DNA from: Macondimonas sp035325645 | Lineage (GTDB): Bacteria; Pseudomonadota; Gammaproteobacteria; UBA5335 | Length of the DNA: 57,722 nucleotides | Reading direction: 5' to 3' | NCBI GenBank assembly: GCA_035325645.1 | Contig: DAOKZK010000012.1 | Span: 1-57,722, forward strand | Shown here: positions 51,432-57,722 of the stretch, in pieces | Numbering within the stretch: position 1 is the stretch's first letter | Layout: every line of letters begins with the position of its first letter | Translations under genes and position numbers: made by a program | Notes under the pieces: generated by a model | The model's input: the letters and a program-made list of their open reading frames with translations, nothing else | Told to the model about the DNA's origin: nothing | Databases searched by the model: none

Positions 51432-52610
51432 CTACTCCTGCGCCCCGCCGCGCCATTCATCGGCGGCGGACGGCGCGGGTGGCTCTGATTCCGCGTCGGG
51501 CGCGACCCGATAGCCAGCGGGCACCTCCCACTCGGGCGGATTCGCTGCCTGGCGAGGCTGATGCTTGAGCTGATAGACATAGGCCAGCACCTGGGCCACC
51601 ACCAGGTAGAGATCCACGGGAATGGGCTCGTCCAGCGTCGCGTGCCGATACAACGCGCGCGCCAGTGGCGGGGACTCCAGCACCAGGACGCCGTGCTCAG
51701 CGGCAACCGCACGGATACGCAGCGCGATCTGATCCGCGCCCTTGGCCACCACGACCGGCGCACGCATGCGCTCGGCGTCGTAACGCAGCGCGACGGCGTA
51801 GTGGGTCGGGTTGGTCAGCACCACATCGGCGAGCGGCACCTGTTCCATCATGCGCCGCCGGCCACGCTCGCGCTGCAGCTGGCGGATCCGTCCCCGCACC
51901 TCGGGCCGCCCTTCCATCTCCTTGTGCTCCTCGCGCAGCTCCTGCCGGGTCATGCGGAGCTGACGGGCGTATTGCCAGCGCTGCAGCGGAACGTCGAGCA
52001 AGGCGATCAGGCCCATACCCAGCGCAAGCGCGGCCCACAGCGTCAGACACAACCCGACCAGGGCCGGCATGGCGACCGGCAATGCCACCAGCGCCAGCCC
52101 CGGCAGTTGAGGGATTGCCTGCCGGAAGGCCGCGACGCCGAGGGCACCGATCACGATCACCTTGAGTAACCCTTTGCCCGTCTCGATGAGTCCCTGGCTG
52201 GAGAACAGTCGGCTGAGGCCCTTGAGCGGATCGACTCGCTCCGCGCGCCACTCGATGCCCTGCAGCGTAAAATTCCAGCCGCCCACCGCGATACTGGCGC
52301 CGGTCGCGATCACGCCGAGCAACGCAACCATGGGCAGCACGGCAAGAGCCCCGGTGCCAAGCGCTTCCCCCAGCAAGCCGGGCAGTCGGCCATCGAGCGG
52401 GTGCGCCGCTCGCTGCAACGCCTGGCGCATCGTCTGACCCAGGGATTCCACCAACGTGGGCCCCAGCAGCAGCATTCCCACGACCCCACAACCCACCAGC
52501 CCCGCGCTGACCAGTTCCCGTGAGCGGGGCACCTGCCCGCGTTCCCGCGCCTGTTCCAGGCGGCGGGCACTGGCCTCTTCGGTGCGATCTTCTGCCGCTG
52601 AATCGGCCAC
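51432..52610 (-). CDS. flhB: Flagellar export protein and specificity switch FlhB
   Basis: FlhB (392 aa) sets the switch from hook to filament export by self-cleavage. Four transmembrane helices (about 35-55, 88-110, 145-165, 180-203) are followed by the cytoplasmic domain with the autocleavage site Asn267-Pro-Thr-His in VVLTNPTHYAVAL. The start is GTG at 52610 with GGAGGG 10 nt upstream. A C-terminal tail rich in Pro/Glu (about 355-392) extends beyond the conserved part. Confidence 0.95.
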   Translation of the reverse strand: MADSAAEDRTEEASARRLEQARERGQVPRSRELVSAGLVGCGVVGMLLLGPTLVESLGQTMRQALQRAAHPLDGRLPGLLGEALGTGALAVLPMVALLGVIATGASIAVGGWNFTLQGIEWRAERVDPLKGLSRLFSSQGLIETGKGLLKVIVIGALGVAAFRQAIPQLPGLALVALPVAMPALVGLCLTLWAALALGMGLIALLDVPLQRWQYARQLRMTRQELREEHKEMEGRPEVRGRIRQLQRERGRRRMMEQVPLADVVLTNPTHYAVALRYDAERMRAPVVVAKGADQIALRIRAVAAEHGVLVLESPPLARALYRHATLDEPIPVDLYLVVAQVLAYVYQLKHQPRQAANPPEWEVPAGYRVAPDAESEPPAPSAADEWRGGAQE

Positions 52611-52616
52611 GGTGAC

Positions 52617-53387
52617 TCAGCCCTCCAAGCCGATGAGACGGCGCAGCGTCATCAGCGCCGATTCCAGCCAAGGCTCGAACAGACGCGCCATCACGGGCAG
52701 GGTCCACATGACGGCCAGCAGCCCGACGCTCAGCGAAACGGGGAACCCGACCGCGAACAGGTTGAGCGCCGGCGCTGCGCGCGTGGTGACCCCCAGAATC
52801 AGGTTGACCATCATCAGCGCCGCCAGCGCCGGCAGCGCCAACTGGATGGCACCGCTGAACAGATGCGCACTCCAGCGCAACAGCGTTTCCAGACCCGTGG
52901 GCGGCAGGTTGCCGAGCCCCACCGGGAGCAGATGGAAACTCTCCGCGACCAGACGGATGACGGCCAGATGGCCGTCCAGCGCGAGAAACAGGAGACTGGC
53001 GACCAGCTGAAAATATTGACCGAGCACCACCTCGCTGACGCCGTTCACCGGATCGACGGTGACCGCGAAACCAAGCCCCATGGCGGTTGCAATCATCTGG
53101 CCCGCCATCAACACGGCCTGAAACAGGACCTGCAACACCATCCCCATCGCCACTCCGAGCAGAATCTGCTCGACGGCCACCAACATGCCCTCGGGACCCA
53201 GCAGGGCCATGCCGGCAGGCGGCGCGACAGGCAGAATCATCCAGGTCACGGCCAGGGCCAGCATCAGCCGCACCCGCACCGGCACCGCGGGTCCCGAAAA
53301 GAGCGGCATGGCCATGAAAAAGCCGCCGACCCGCAGGAAGACGCCGCCGGCCTGTTCCAGGGTCTGCATGAGCAGGCGTTCATCCAT
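52617..53387 (-). CDS. fliR: Flagellar export protein FliR
   Basis: FliR (256 aa), a polytopic membrane protein of the export gate core with FliP and FliQ. Hydrophobic segments cover most of the chain; VFLRVGGFFMAMPLFSGPAVP, the DPVNGVSEVVLGQYFQL loop and AALMMVNLILGVTTRAAPALN are family landmarks. GGAAGGCGGAA precedes the ATG at 53387. It is 13 nt after fliQ. Confidence 0.94.
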   Translation of the reverse strand: MDERLLMQTLEQAGGVFLRVGGFFMAMPLFSGPAVPVRVRLMLALAVTWMILPVAPPAGMALLGPEGMLVAVEQILLGVAMGMVLQVLFQAVLMAGQMIATAMGLGFAVTVDPVNGVSEVVLGQYFQLVASLLFLALDGHLAVIRLVAESFHLLPVGLGNLPPTGLETLLRWSAHLFSGAIQLALPALAALMMVNLILGVTTRAAPALNLFAVGFPVSLSVGLLAVMWTLPVMARLFEPWLESALMTLRRLIGLEG

Positions 53388-53400
53388 TTCCGCCTTCCCC

Positions 53401-53670
53401 CTAACCGATCCAGAGCGGGATGGACTGATAGAGCTCGCGGGTGTAATCCACCAGCACACCCAGCATCCAGCCACCGGCGACGAGCAGCGCCAAGGCGATG
53501 GCCCCCAGCTTGGGGACGAAGCTCAAGGTGGCCTCGTTGATCTGCGTGGCCGCCTGGAACAGCCCCACGACCACGCCGACCACCAGTGCGGCCGCGAGCA
53601 AAGGACCGGCCAGGAGCATGGTGATCCAGAGCCCGTGGCGGGCCACTTCCATGGCGGTTTCGGGGGTCAT
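53401..53670 (-). CDS. fliQ: Flagellar export protein FliQ
   Basis: FliQ (89 aa) has two transmembrane hairpin helices (about 14-38 and 52-74) and the family N terminus TPETAMEVARHGLWITMLLAGP. It packs around FliP and FliR in the export gate. Its ATG overlaps the fliP stop in ATGA. Confidence 0.95.
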   Translation of the reverse strand: MTPETAMEVARHGLWITMLLAGPLLAAALVVGVVVGLFQAATQINEATLSFVPKLGAIALALLVAGGWMLGVLVDYTRELYQSIPLWIG

Positions 53671-54425
53671 CCCACCAGTCCTCCCGAGATGGAGAAACTC
53701 GAGGCCAGCGTCCCCAGCAGCAGCACCCAGCCGTCCACCAGCACGAACAGCAAGAGCTTGAACGGCAGGGACACCAGCATGGGCGAGAGCATCATCATGC
53801 CCATGGCCATGAGCACGCTCGCGACGACCAGATCGATGATCAGAAAGGGAATGAAAATCACGAAGCCGATCTGGAAGGCAGTCTTCAGTTCGCTGGTCAT
53901 GAATGCAGCCACCAGCACCGGCAAGGGCACCGCTGCCGGCGTTTCGGGCGCCGGATCCCCCCGCATCTCCAGGAAAAGCTGGATGTCCTGCTCGCGGGTC
54001 TGGGCCAGCATGAAGCCCTTGAGCGGCTCGATTCCCGTCTCGACGGCCTGCTCAAGACTCATGCGATCGTTGAGATAGGGTTCCAGTCCGCGGACATAGA
54101 CCTCCTGGAACACCGGGGCCATGATGAACAGGGTCAGAAACAGGGCCAGTCCGAGCAAGACCTGATTGGGCGGTGTTTGCGGCATGCCCAGTGCCTGACG
54201 CAGCACGGCGAGCACGATGATGATGCGAGTGAACGCCGTCATGGCCAGCAGCAGGGACGGCAACAGCGTGAGCGCCGTCATCAGCGCCACGATCTGCAGG
54301 CTCAGCGAATAGGTCTGTGCGCCATCGGCGCCTTGGACGGTGACGGCCGGCAGGCCGGGCGCAGCCAGCGCCGGGGTCGCCAACAAGACGAGCAGCAGGG
54401 CGGATACCCATTTTCCCCTGCGCAT
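53667..54425 (-). CDS. fliP: Flagellar export protein FliP
   Basis: FliP (252 aa), the pentameric core of the export gate. A cleavable signal peptide (about 1-22, ending ALA) is followed by four transmembrane segments; signatures are MTAFTRIIIVLAVLRQALG, QTPPNQVLLGLALFLT, FVIFIPFLIIDLVVAS and GMMMLSPMLVSLPFK. The ATG at 54425 shares one base with the fliO stop (TGATG). Confidence 0.95.
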   Translation of the reverse strand: MRRGKWVSALLLVLLATPALAAPGLPAVTVQGADGAQTYSLSLQIVALMTALTLLPSLLLAMTAFTRIIIVLAVLRQALGMPQTPPNQVLLGLALFLTLFIMAPVFQEVYVRGLEPYLNDRMSLEQAVETGIEPLKGFMLAQTREQDIQLFLEMRGDPAPETPAAVPLPVLVAAFMTSELKTAFQIGFVIFIPFLIIDLVVASVLMAMGMMMLSPMLVSLPFKLLLFVLVDGWVLLLGTLASSFSISGGLVG

Positions 54426-54832
54426 CAAAGGGTGCTCCCCGGTGCCGCCAATACCGGCTCTGTTCGTTCGGAAGCGGCAGTCGACATCGGCATCCGTCCC
54501 CCATCGGCCGGCATTATCACGTGCAGTGTCTGCACCCGCCCCGGCGCCACGCCCACCAGCACGCGGCTGCCATCCGCCTCGATGAGCACCACCCGCTCGC
54601 GATGACCCACCGTTACCGTCCCCAGAAGCCGCAGCTCACCGCCGCGCGTCATCGCCAGCCCGGGCAGTCGCCGCAGCACCAGCGCCAGCACGCCAATGAG
54701 CGCGACCACGAGCAGCAGGCTGGCCACGACCCGCAGAGACATGGCGGAAGGGGAAACAGCGCCCGCTGCTGCCGCCGACCCGGGAAGTCCCAATAGCCAA
54801 GCCAGCAGCACCTTTCTCCGCGAGCCGGTCAT
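54425..54832 (-). CDS. fliO: Flagellar export assembly protein FliO
   Basis: FliO (135 aa) stabilises FliP during gate assembly. A signal-like N terminus (about 1-23) and one transmembrane helix (about 35-53) precede the FliO domain (RLLGTVTVGHRERVVLIEADGSRVLVGVAPGRVQTLHVI). It overlaps fliN in ATGA. It is a poorly conserved family, recognised here largely by place and the VTVGHRERVVLIE motif. Confidence 0.9.
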   Translation of the reverse strand: MTGSRRKVLLAWLLGLPGSAAAAGAVSPSAMSLRVVASLLLVVALIGVLALVLRRLPGLAMTRGGELRLLGTVTVGHRERVVLIEADGSRVLVGVAPGRVQTLHVIMPADGGRMPMSTAASERTEPVLAAPGSTL

Positions 54833-55212
54833 GTGGCCTTCCCCATGCGCTCGGTCGGACTGACCACCTCGGTGAGCCGGATCCCAAAGGTGTCATTGAC
54901 GATCACCACCTCGCCGCGCGCCACCAGCGCGCCGTTGACGAACACGCCGAGCGGCTCACCCGCATGGCGATCCAGGGTGACGACCGCCCCCTCGTGCAGG
55001 GCTAGCACCTCCCGAATGCTCAGCCGGCTGCGCCCCACCTCGATCGACAGGGTGACCGGCACATCCAGCAAGCGGTCCAGACTGACTGCGCCGCGGGCCG
55101 TCTCTTCCCCTCCGGCCAGCGCTTCCCCTGCCCCGGCGTCCTGCTCGGGTGGTAACGGATCCGCCGTCGCCATCCGGCCCGCAGGTTCGCTCCGCTCCAT
55201 CGTTTCGGCCAT
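54829..55212 (-). CDS. fliN: Flagellar motor switch protein FliN
   Basis: FliN (127 aa), a C-ring component. An acidic, low-complexity N terminus (1-42) is followed by the SpoA/FliN domain: LLDVPVTLSIEVGRSRLSIREVLALHEGAVVTLDRHAGEPLGVFVNG is the canonical core (positions about 49-96), then VIVNDTFGIRLTEV. The ATG at 55212 shares one base with the fliM stop. Confidence 0.94.
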   Translation of the reverse strand: MAETMERSEPAGRMATADPLPPEQDAGAGEALAGGEETARGAVSLDRLLDVPVTLSIEVGRSRLSIREVLALHEGAVVTLDRHAGEPLGVFVNGALVARGEVVIVNDTFGIRLTEVVSPTERMGKAT

Positions 55213-56171
55213 CAAGCTGCTCCCTTGCCTGTGTTGTCCAGCGGATCCGTACGGCGCCGCAGCCGAACCACCTTGCGGCCGGCTGCCGCTCCAAGCTCAC
55301 CGCCCGTCAAGAGCCGGTCCTCGAGGTACAGCCGGACCCGGTCGGGTTCTCCGAGCGGCAAAACGTCGCCGTTGCGCAGCGCCAGCAGTTCACCCATCGT
55401 CAGCTGGACCTCGGCCAGCCTCGCCGACAGCATCACGGGCACTTCGCCCAGGGCGCGCCCCAAGGACCGCTGCCACACGTGGTGCTCCGATGTGCCCCCC
55501 GGCGCTTTGGGTGGGGTCATCCGGGCCAATACGGACAGCGGAAATACCAAAACCAGTTCCGCCTCGTGCGCTGCCAACCGCAGGACGAAGGGTTGCAACA
55601 GGACCCTCTCGGCAGGCTCGTCAGTACCGTCTGTCGACGCCGGAATCGCTGCATCGACAAGGGACAATTCGATGGCGTGGTGGGGCGACCAGGCAGCCGA
55701 CAGGTCAGACCGGGCCCAGTCCACCAGACGGCCCCAGGCCCTCATCGCCGCCAGCGAGGCGGTATAGTCCGCCGCAGTCGGCTTGCCTGAACCGCCGTAC
55801 CACGTATCCACCATCCTGGTCAGCCACGAGGTCTCGATCGCGATCCAGATGACCCCGGCTGGATCGACACTTCGGAGCGGGGCAGTGGATACGGCGCCGA
55901 GCGTCGCGAGGGCCGCGGCCGCCGAGCCATGCGAAACGGCCGGGCGCACGGCGACGCTCACTTCATGACGCAATGCACGGGTCAATGTCCGCTCCAGCCG
56001 CTCGGCAAAATTCCGCGCAAGGGTTTCCAAAGCGGGCAACACGATGCGGGTCCGCGGATCATCCGCGGCAAAGTCGAACGGCGCCGCGCGCGGACCGGAG
56101 GGGGCAGGCGCCGCGTTGCGCATCAAGGCCTCGATCTCTTCCCGAGACAGAATGTCCCCGTCCGCGTCCAT
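55212..56171 (-). CDS. fliM: Flagellar motor switch protein FliM, divergent
   Basis: FliM (319 aa), C-ring protein linking CheY binding to the motor. The N-terminal EIDAL-type CheY-binding motif is kept as DILSREEIEALM. The middle CheC-like domain is divergent: the usual GGDGR segment is YGGSGKPTAADYT. The C-terminal SpoA domain (about 235-305) has VMLSARLAEVQLTMGELLALRNGDVLPL. It lies 8 nt after fliL with AGGAC before the ATG. Identity is secure by order and by both end domains. Confidence 0.88.
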   Translation of the reverse strand: MDADGDILSREEIEALMRNAAPAPSGPRAAPFDFAADDPRTRIVLPALETLARNFAERLERTLTRALRHEVSVAVRPAVSHGSAAAALATLGAVSTAPLRSVDPAGVIWIAIETSWLTRMVDTWYGGSGKPTAADYTASLAAMRAWGRLVDWARSDLSAAWSPHHAIELSLVDAAIPASTDGTDEPAERVLLQPFVLRLAAHEAELVLVFPLSVLARMTPPKAPGGTSEHHVWQRSLGRALGEVPVMLSARLAEVQLTMGELLALRNGDVLPLGEPDRVRLYLEDRLLTGGELGAAAGRKVVRLRRRTDPLDNTGKGAA

Positions 56172-56179
56172 GAGTTGTC

Positions 56180-56698
56180 CTACTGCATGACAAAATGCGT
56201 GAAGTAAACCTGCACGACCCCATCCCGGCCGGCACGCTGTTTCAGGATGTCCTGTACCTCCTGCAAGACGGCGCTGCGCAGCCGCTCTTTGCCCTCGCGG
56301 GTGCGCAAGTTCTCGTAATCCTGGCTACCGAACAACAGCAACAGGTTGTTGCGGATGACCGGCAGTTGCGCGCGCACCGCCTCCTGGTCGGCGGCGCTAC
56401 GCAGTTCCAGTTCCACGGTCACCTGCAGGAAGCGCACGGGCGAGGGCAGCTCGAAGTTGACGACGAAGGATGGATCGATCGTGAAGAACACGGTACCGGC
56501 CGGCGCTGCCGGGGCAGCACCGTGCGCTGCGGGCGAGTCCGAGGAGCCGGTTTCGGCGCCGGTCTGCGTCAGAAGCAACCACGCTGTCACCGCGCCCCCG
56601 GCGGCAAGCGCCACGGCCACCACCCCGAGCAGCACCCACCTTTTCATCCGCCCGACCGGCGGGGGGGGCGGGATTGATGGGTCGGTTGACTGCGCCAC
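56180..56698 (-). CDS. fliL: Flagellar basal-body protein FliL
   Basis: FliL (172 aa), a stator-associated inner-membrane protein. A short cytoplasmic Pro-rich lead (IPPPPPVGRMKRW) precedes one transmembrane helix (about 20-43) and the periplasmic FliL domain (FFTIDPSFVVNFE, then FLQVTVELELRS, to VQVYFTHFVMQ). The start is GTG at 56698 with AAGAGG 5 nt upstream. A sigma-54-type promoter about 40 nt upstream suggests it begins the fliLMNOPQR-flhBA transcript. Confidence 0.93.
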   Translation of the reverse strand: MAQSTDPSIPPPPPVGRMKRWVLLGVVAVALAAGGAVTAWLLLTQTGAETGSSDSPAAHGAAPAAPAGTVFFTIDPSFVVNFELPSPVRFLQVTVELELRSAADQEAVRAQLPVIRNNLLLLFGSQDYENLRTREGKERLRSAVLQEVQDILKQRAGRDGVVQVYFTHFVMQ

Positions 56699-56739
56699 GT
56701 AGACCTCTTCTGCTCGAAAAGAATGGTTGCGTGGGCTTA

Positions 56740-56755
56740 AGCAATGTTCGGGCCA
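56740..56755 (-). promoter_or_regulatory. Sigma-54 (RpoN) promoter before fliL
   Basis: On the minus strand TGGCCC-GAACA-TTGCT matches the -24/-12 consensus TGGCAC-N5-TTGCW with one mismatch; the invariant GG and GC are at the correct distance. The start would be near 56728, 30 nt before the fliL GTG. In polar flagellates such promoters are activated by FleQ. Confidence 0.65.
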
Positions 56756-56884
56756 GTAACAGTATTCAGTTCAATCAACGGCTTCCAGAATCGCCATCGC
56801 GGCAGCCAAGTCAGAACGTCAAATAACCGAGACTGAACCGTCCGCTGCACCGCAGGCGCCGACCTGATTTTGACGCCTCGAACC

Positions 56885-57722
56885 TCAGGCGTAAGCCTCG
56901 AACAAGCGGCCCTGAGGCCGCGGTCCGCCCTGGGGCGGGGTCTGCTCGGATACACCGACCGACGGGCCGGGCGGGGACTTCGGCATGGGCCGCTCAAACC
57001 CGCGAGATGCGCTGCCGCCTCCCGAAAACACCCCCGCCTGGTCGAGTTGAAGGCCGTGCTGACCGAACATGTCGCGCAGCCGCGGCAGCGCCGTTTCGAG
57101 TGCGTCCCGGACGGTGGTCGATGGGGTCGAGAACCAGACCTCGGCGCCCGCGTCTCGCAGCGTGATATGAATCTCGACCTCGCCCAACTCGGGCGGATCG
57201 AGGCGGAGGTGGGCCGTTTTGATTTCGGCCCGCTGCATCCAGATCAGCCGCTCTCCGACGTCGGAGGCCCAGTCTGGATCGTGCAGAGGTCGGGGCAGGG
57301 AAAAAACCGGTTCGGCGCCCGAACGGATGACGCCGGTTGGATCGCTGATCTGGGGCTGAAGCGAAGCAACGAGCGCTGCGTCCGGCCCTTCGATCTGCAA
57401 CGTCGCGTCGATGCTGGAAATGGTCGATAACCGCGGCGCAACGAGCGCTGCGTCCGGCCCTTCGATCTGCAGGACAGCCGCATCCGCCACCGGCACTCCG
57501 AGCAGATCCGGGTCTTGCCGTGTCCGGGGATCCACGCTGCCCTGCGTCGTCGGCAACACAGCCGAACGTGGCGCAGACGGCGCATCAGAAGACATCGAGG
57601 CGATGCTGGCCACCTGGACATCGTCCGCACCGACGGCGGCTTCGTGCGCGCCGGATGCCGGCGACCATGCGGCTGCGGCTGCGGCTGCGGCTGCGGCTGC
57701 GGCTGCGGCTGCGGCTGCGGCT
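56885..57722 (-). CDS. fliK: Flagellar hook-length control protein FliK, C-terminal part
   Basis: The 3' part of fliK; the gene continues past the right edge. The last 279 codons are visible. The conserved C-terminal Flg_hook domain (about 130 residues) contains RLDPPELGEVEIHITLRDAG, then DALETALPRLRDMFGQHGLQL. Upstream of it is a low-complexity region with a tandem LQIEGPDAALVA duplication and a pure poly-Ala tract (at least 18 residues) reaching the window end. FliK measures hook length and triggers the FlhB switch; its N-terminal half is normally variable and repetitive. The in-frame ATG at 57613 is not the true start, because coding continues beyond it. Confidence 0.9.
   Translation of the reverse strand, partial: AAAAAAAAAAAAAAAAAAWSPASGAHEAAVGADDVQVASIASMSSDAPSAPRSAVLPTTQGSVDPRTRQDPDLLGVPVADAAVLQIEGPDAALVAPRLSTISSIDATLQIEGPDAALVASLQPQISDPTGVIRSGAEPVFSLPRPLHDPDWASDVGERLIWMQRAEIKTAHLRLDPPELGEVEIHITLRDAGAEVWFSTPSTTVRDALETALPRLRDMFGQHGLQLDQAGVFSGGGSASRGFERPMPKSPPGPSVGVSEQTPPQGGPRPQGRLFEAYA
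57366..57399. repeat. 34-bp direct repeat, copy 1, in fliK
   Basis: Identical over 34 bp to 57438-57471, start to start 72 bp (24 codons). On the minus strand it encodes the LQIEGPDAALVA segment, so the duplication keeps the fliK frame. Confidence 0.85.
57438..57471. repeat. 34-bp direct repeat, copy 2, in fliK
   Basis: Second copy of the 34-bp repeat. The bases flanking the two copies differ, so only this core is exact. It reflects a recent in-frame duplication in the variable part of FliK. Confidence 0.85.
57668..57722. repeat. Hexanucleotide microsatellite encoding poly-Ala in fliK
   Basis: Tandem GCGGCT units (minus strand AGCCGC) repeat nine times without error and run off the window end. 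In the fliK frame they read alternating GCC and GCA, all alanine. The unit is a multiple of three, so slippage would change protein length and not the frame. Confidence 0.9.

Noticed and set aside
51697..52707. 336-aa open frame on the minus strand in another frame of flhB/fliR
   Set aside because: It overlaps flhB, whose motifs (NPTH) are unambiguous, and shows only Arg/Gly/Ala-rich sequence.
1..57722. CRISPR arrays, tRNA or rRNA genes, prophage or toxin-antitoxin modules
   Set aside because: No spaced direct repeats, cloverleaf-like or rRNA-like segments, integrases or phage genes were recognised; the only mobile DNA is the IS3 scar.

Overview
The window looks like chromosome of a G+C-rich gammaproteobacterium with type IV pili and a polar flagellum. 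The evidence is gene order. Three runs are laid out much as in Pseudomonas and related Gammaproteobacteria: pilU-pilT / yggS-proC-yggT-yggU-metX-metW-DUF4426; rpoE-rseA-mucB-lepA-lepB-DUF4845-rnc-era-recO-pdxJ-acpS with nadB divergent from rpoE; and fliK-fliLMNOPQR-flhBA-flhF-flhG-motCD. Cytochrome c' with a b561 partner, PagL and a Fap-like pair would suit a Chromatiales-type lineage, but the genus cannot be fixed by reading.

Layout. 1-2.2 kb: a C39-type cysteine peptidase and an outer-membrane barrel protein, resembling FapD/FapF of functional-amyloid export. 2.2-5.5 kb: three retraction-ATPase genes (a PilU-like paralogue, PilU, PilT) on the minus strand. 5.5-10.4 kb: the yggS to DUF4426 housekeeping/methionine run. 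10.5-13.6 kb: HspQ, MoaB, an alpha/beta hydrolase, a double-hotdog protein and lipid A deacylase PagL. 13.7-17.3 kb: SohB, a strong candidate small RNA gene with its own promoter and terminator, cytochrome c', cytochrome b561 and two small secreted proteins. 17.3-21.5 kb: four glycosyltransferases. 21.6-24.3 kb: a BarA/GacS-type hybrid kinase whose 3' end overlaps convergent acpS. 24.3-33.4 kb: the acpS to rpoE block, with a visible sigma-E-type promoter before rpoE. 33.5-36.3 kb: nadB, an Lpp-like lipoprotein ending in Lys, and an L,D-transpeptidase. 36.7-40.8 kb: a ferric-iron ABC transporter behind a promoter overlapped by a Fur-like site. 40.8-41.65 kb: decayed IS3-family remnants. 41.7-43.3 kb: cobU-cobT. 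43.3-57.7 kb: a PIN-like protein and a long flagellar/motor cluster, cut off inside fliK.

How parts work together. RpoE/RseA/MucB is an envelope-stress circuit. BarA-type signalling, pili, flagella, glycosyltransferases and the Fap-like pair are all surface or lifestyle functions. The Lpp-like protein and the L,D-transpeptidase form a plausible substrate/enzyme pair for anchoring the outer membrane to peptidoglycan. The flagellar block has a sigma-54-type promoter before fliL. It lacks fliA, flgM and every che gene at the places where relatives carry them. The most novel-looking signal is the roughly 120-nt RNA gene at about 14778-14897. Starts were set by ribosome binding sites, family alignment and stop/start overlaps, and several differ from the longest possible reading frame.
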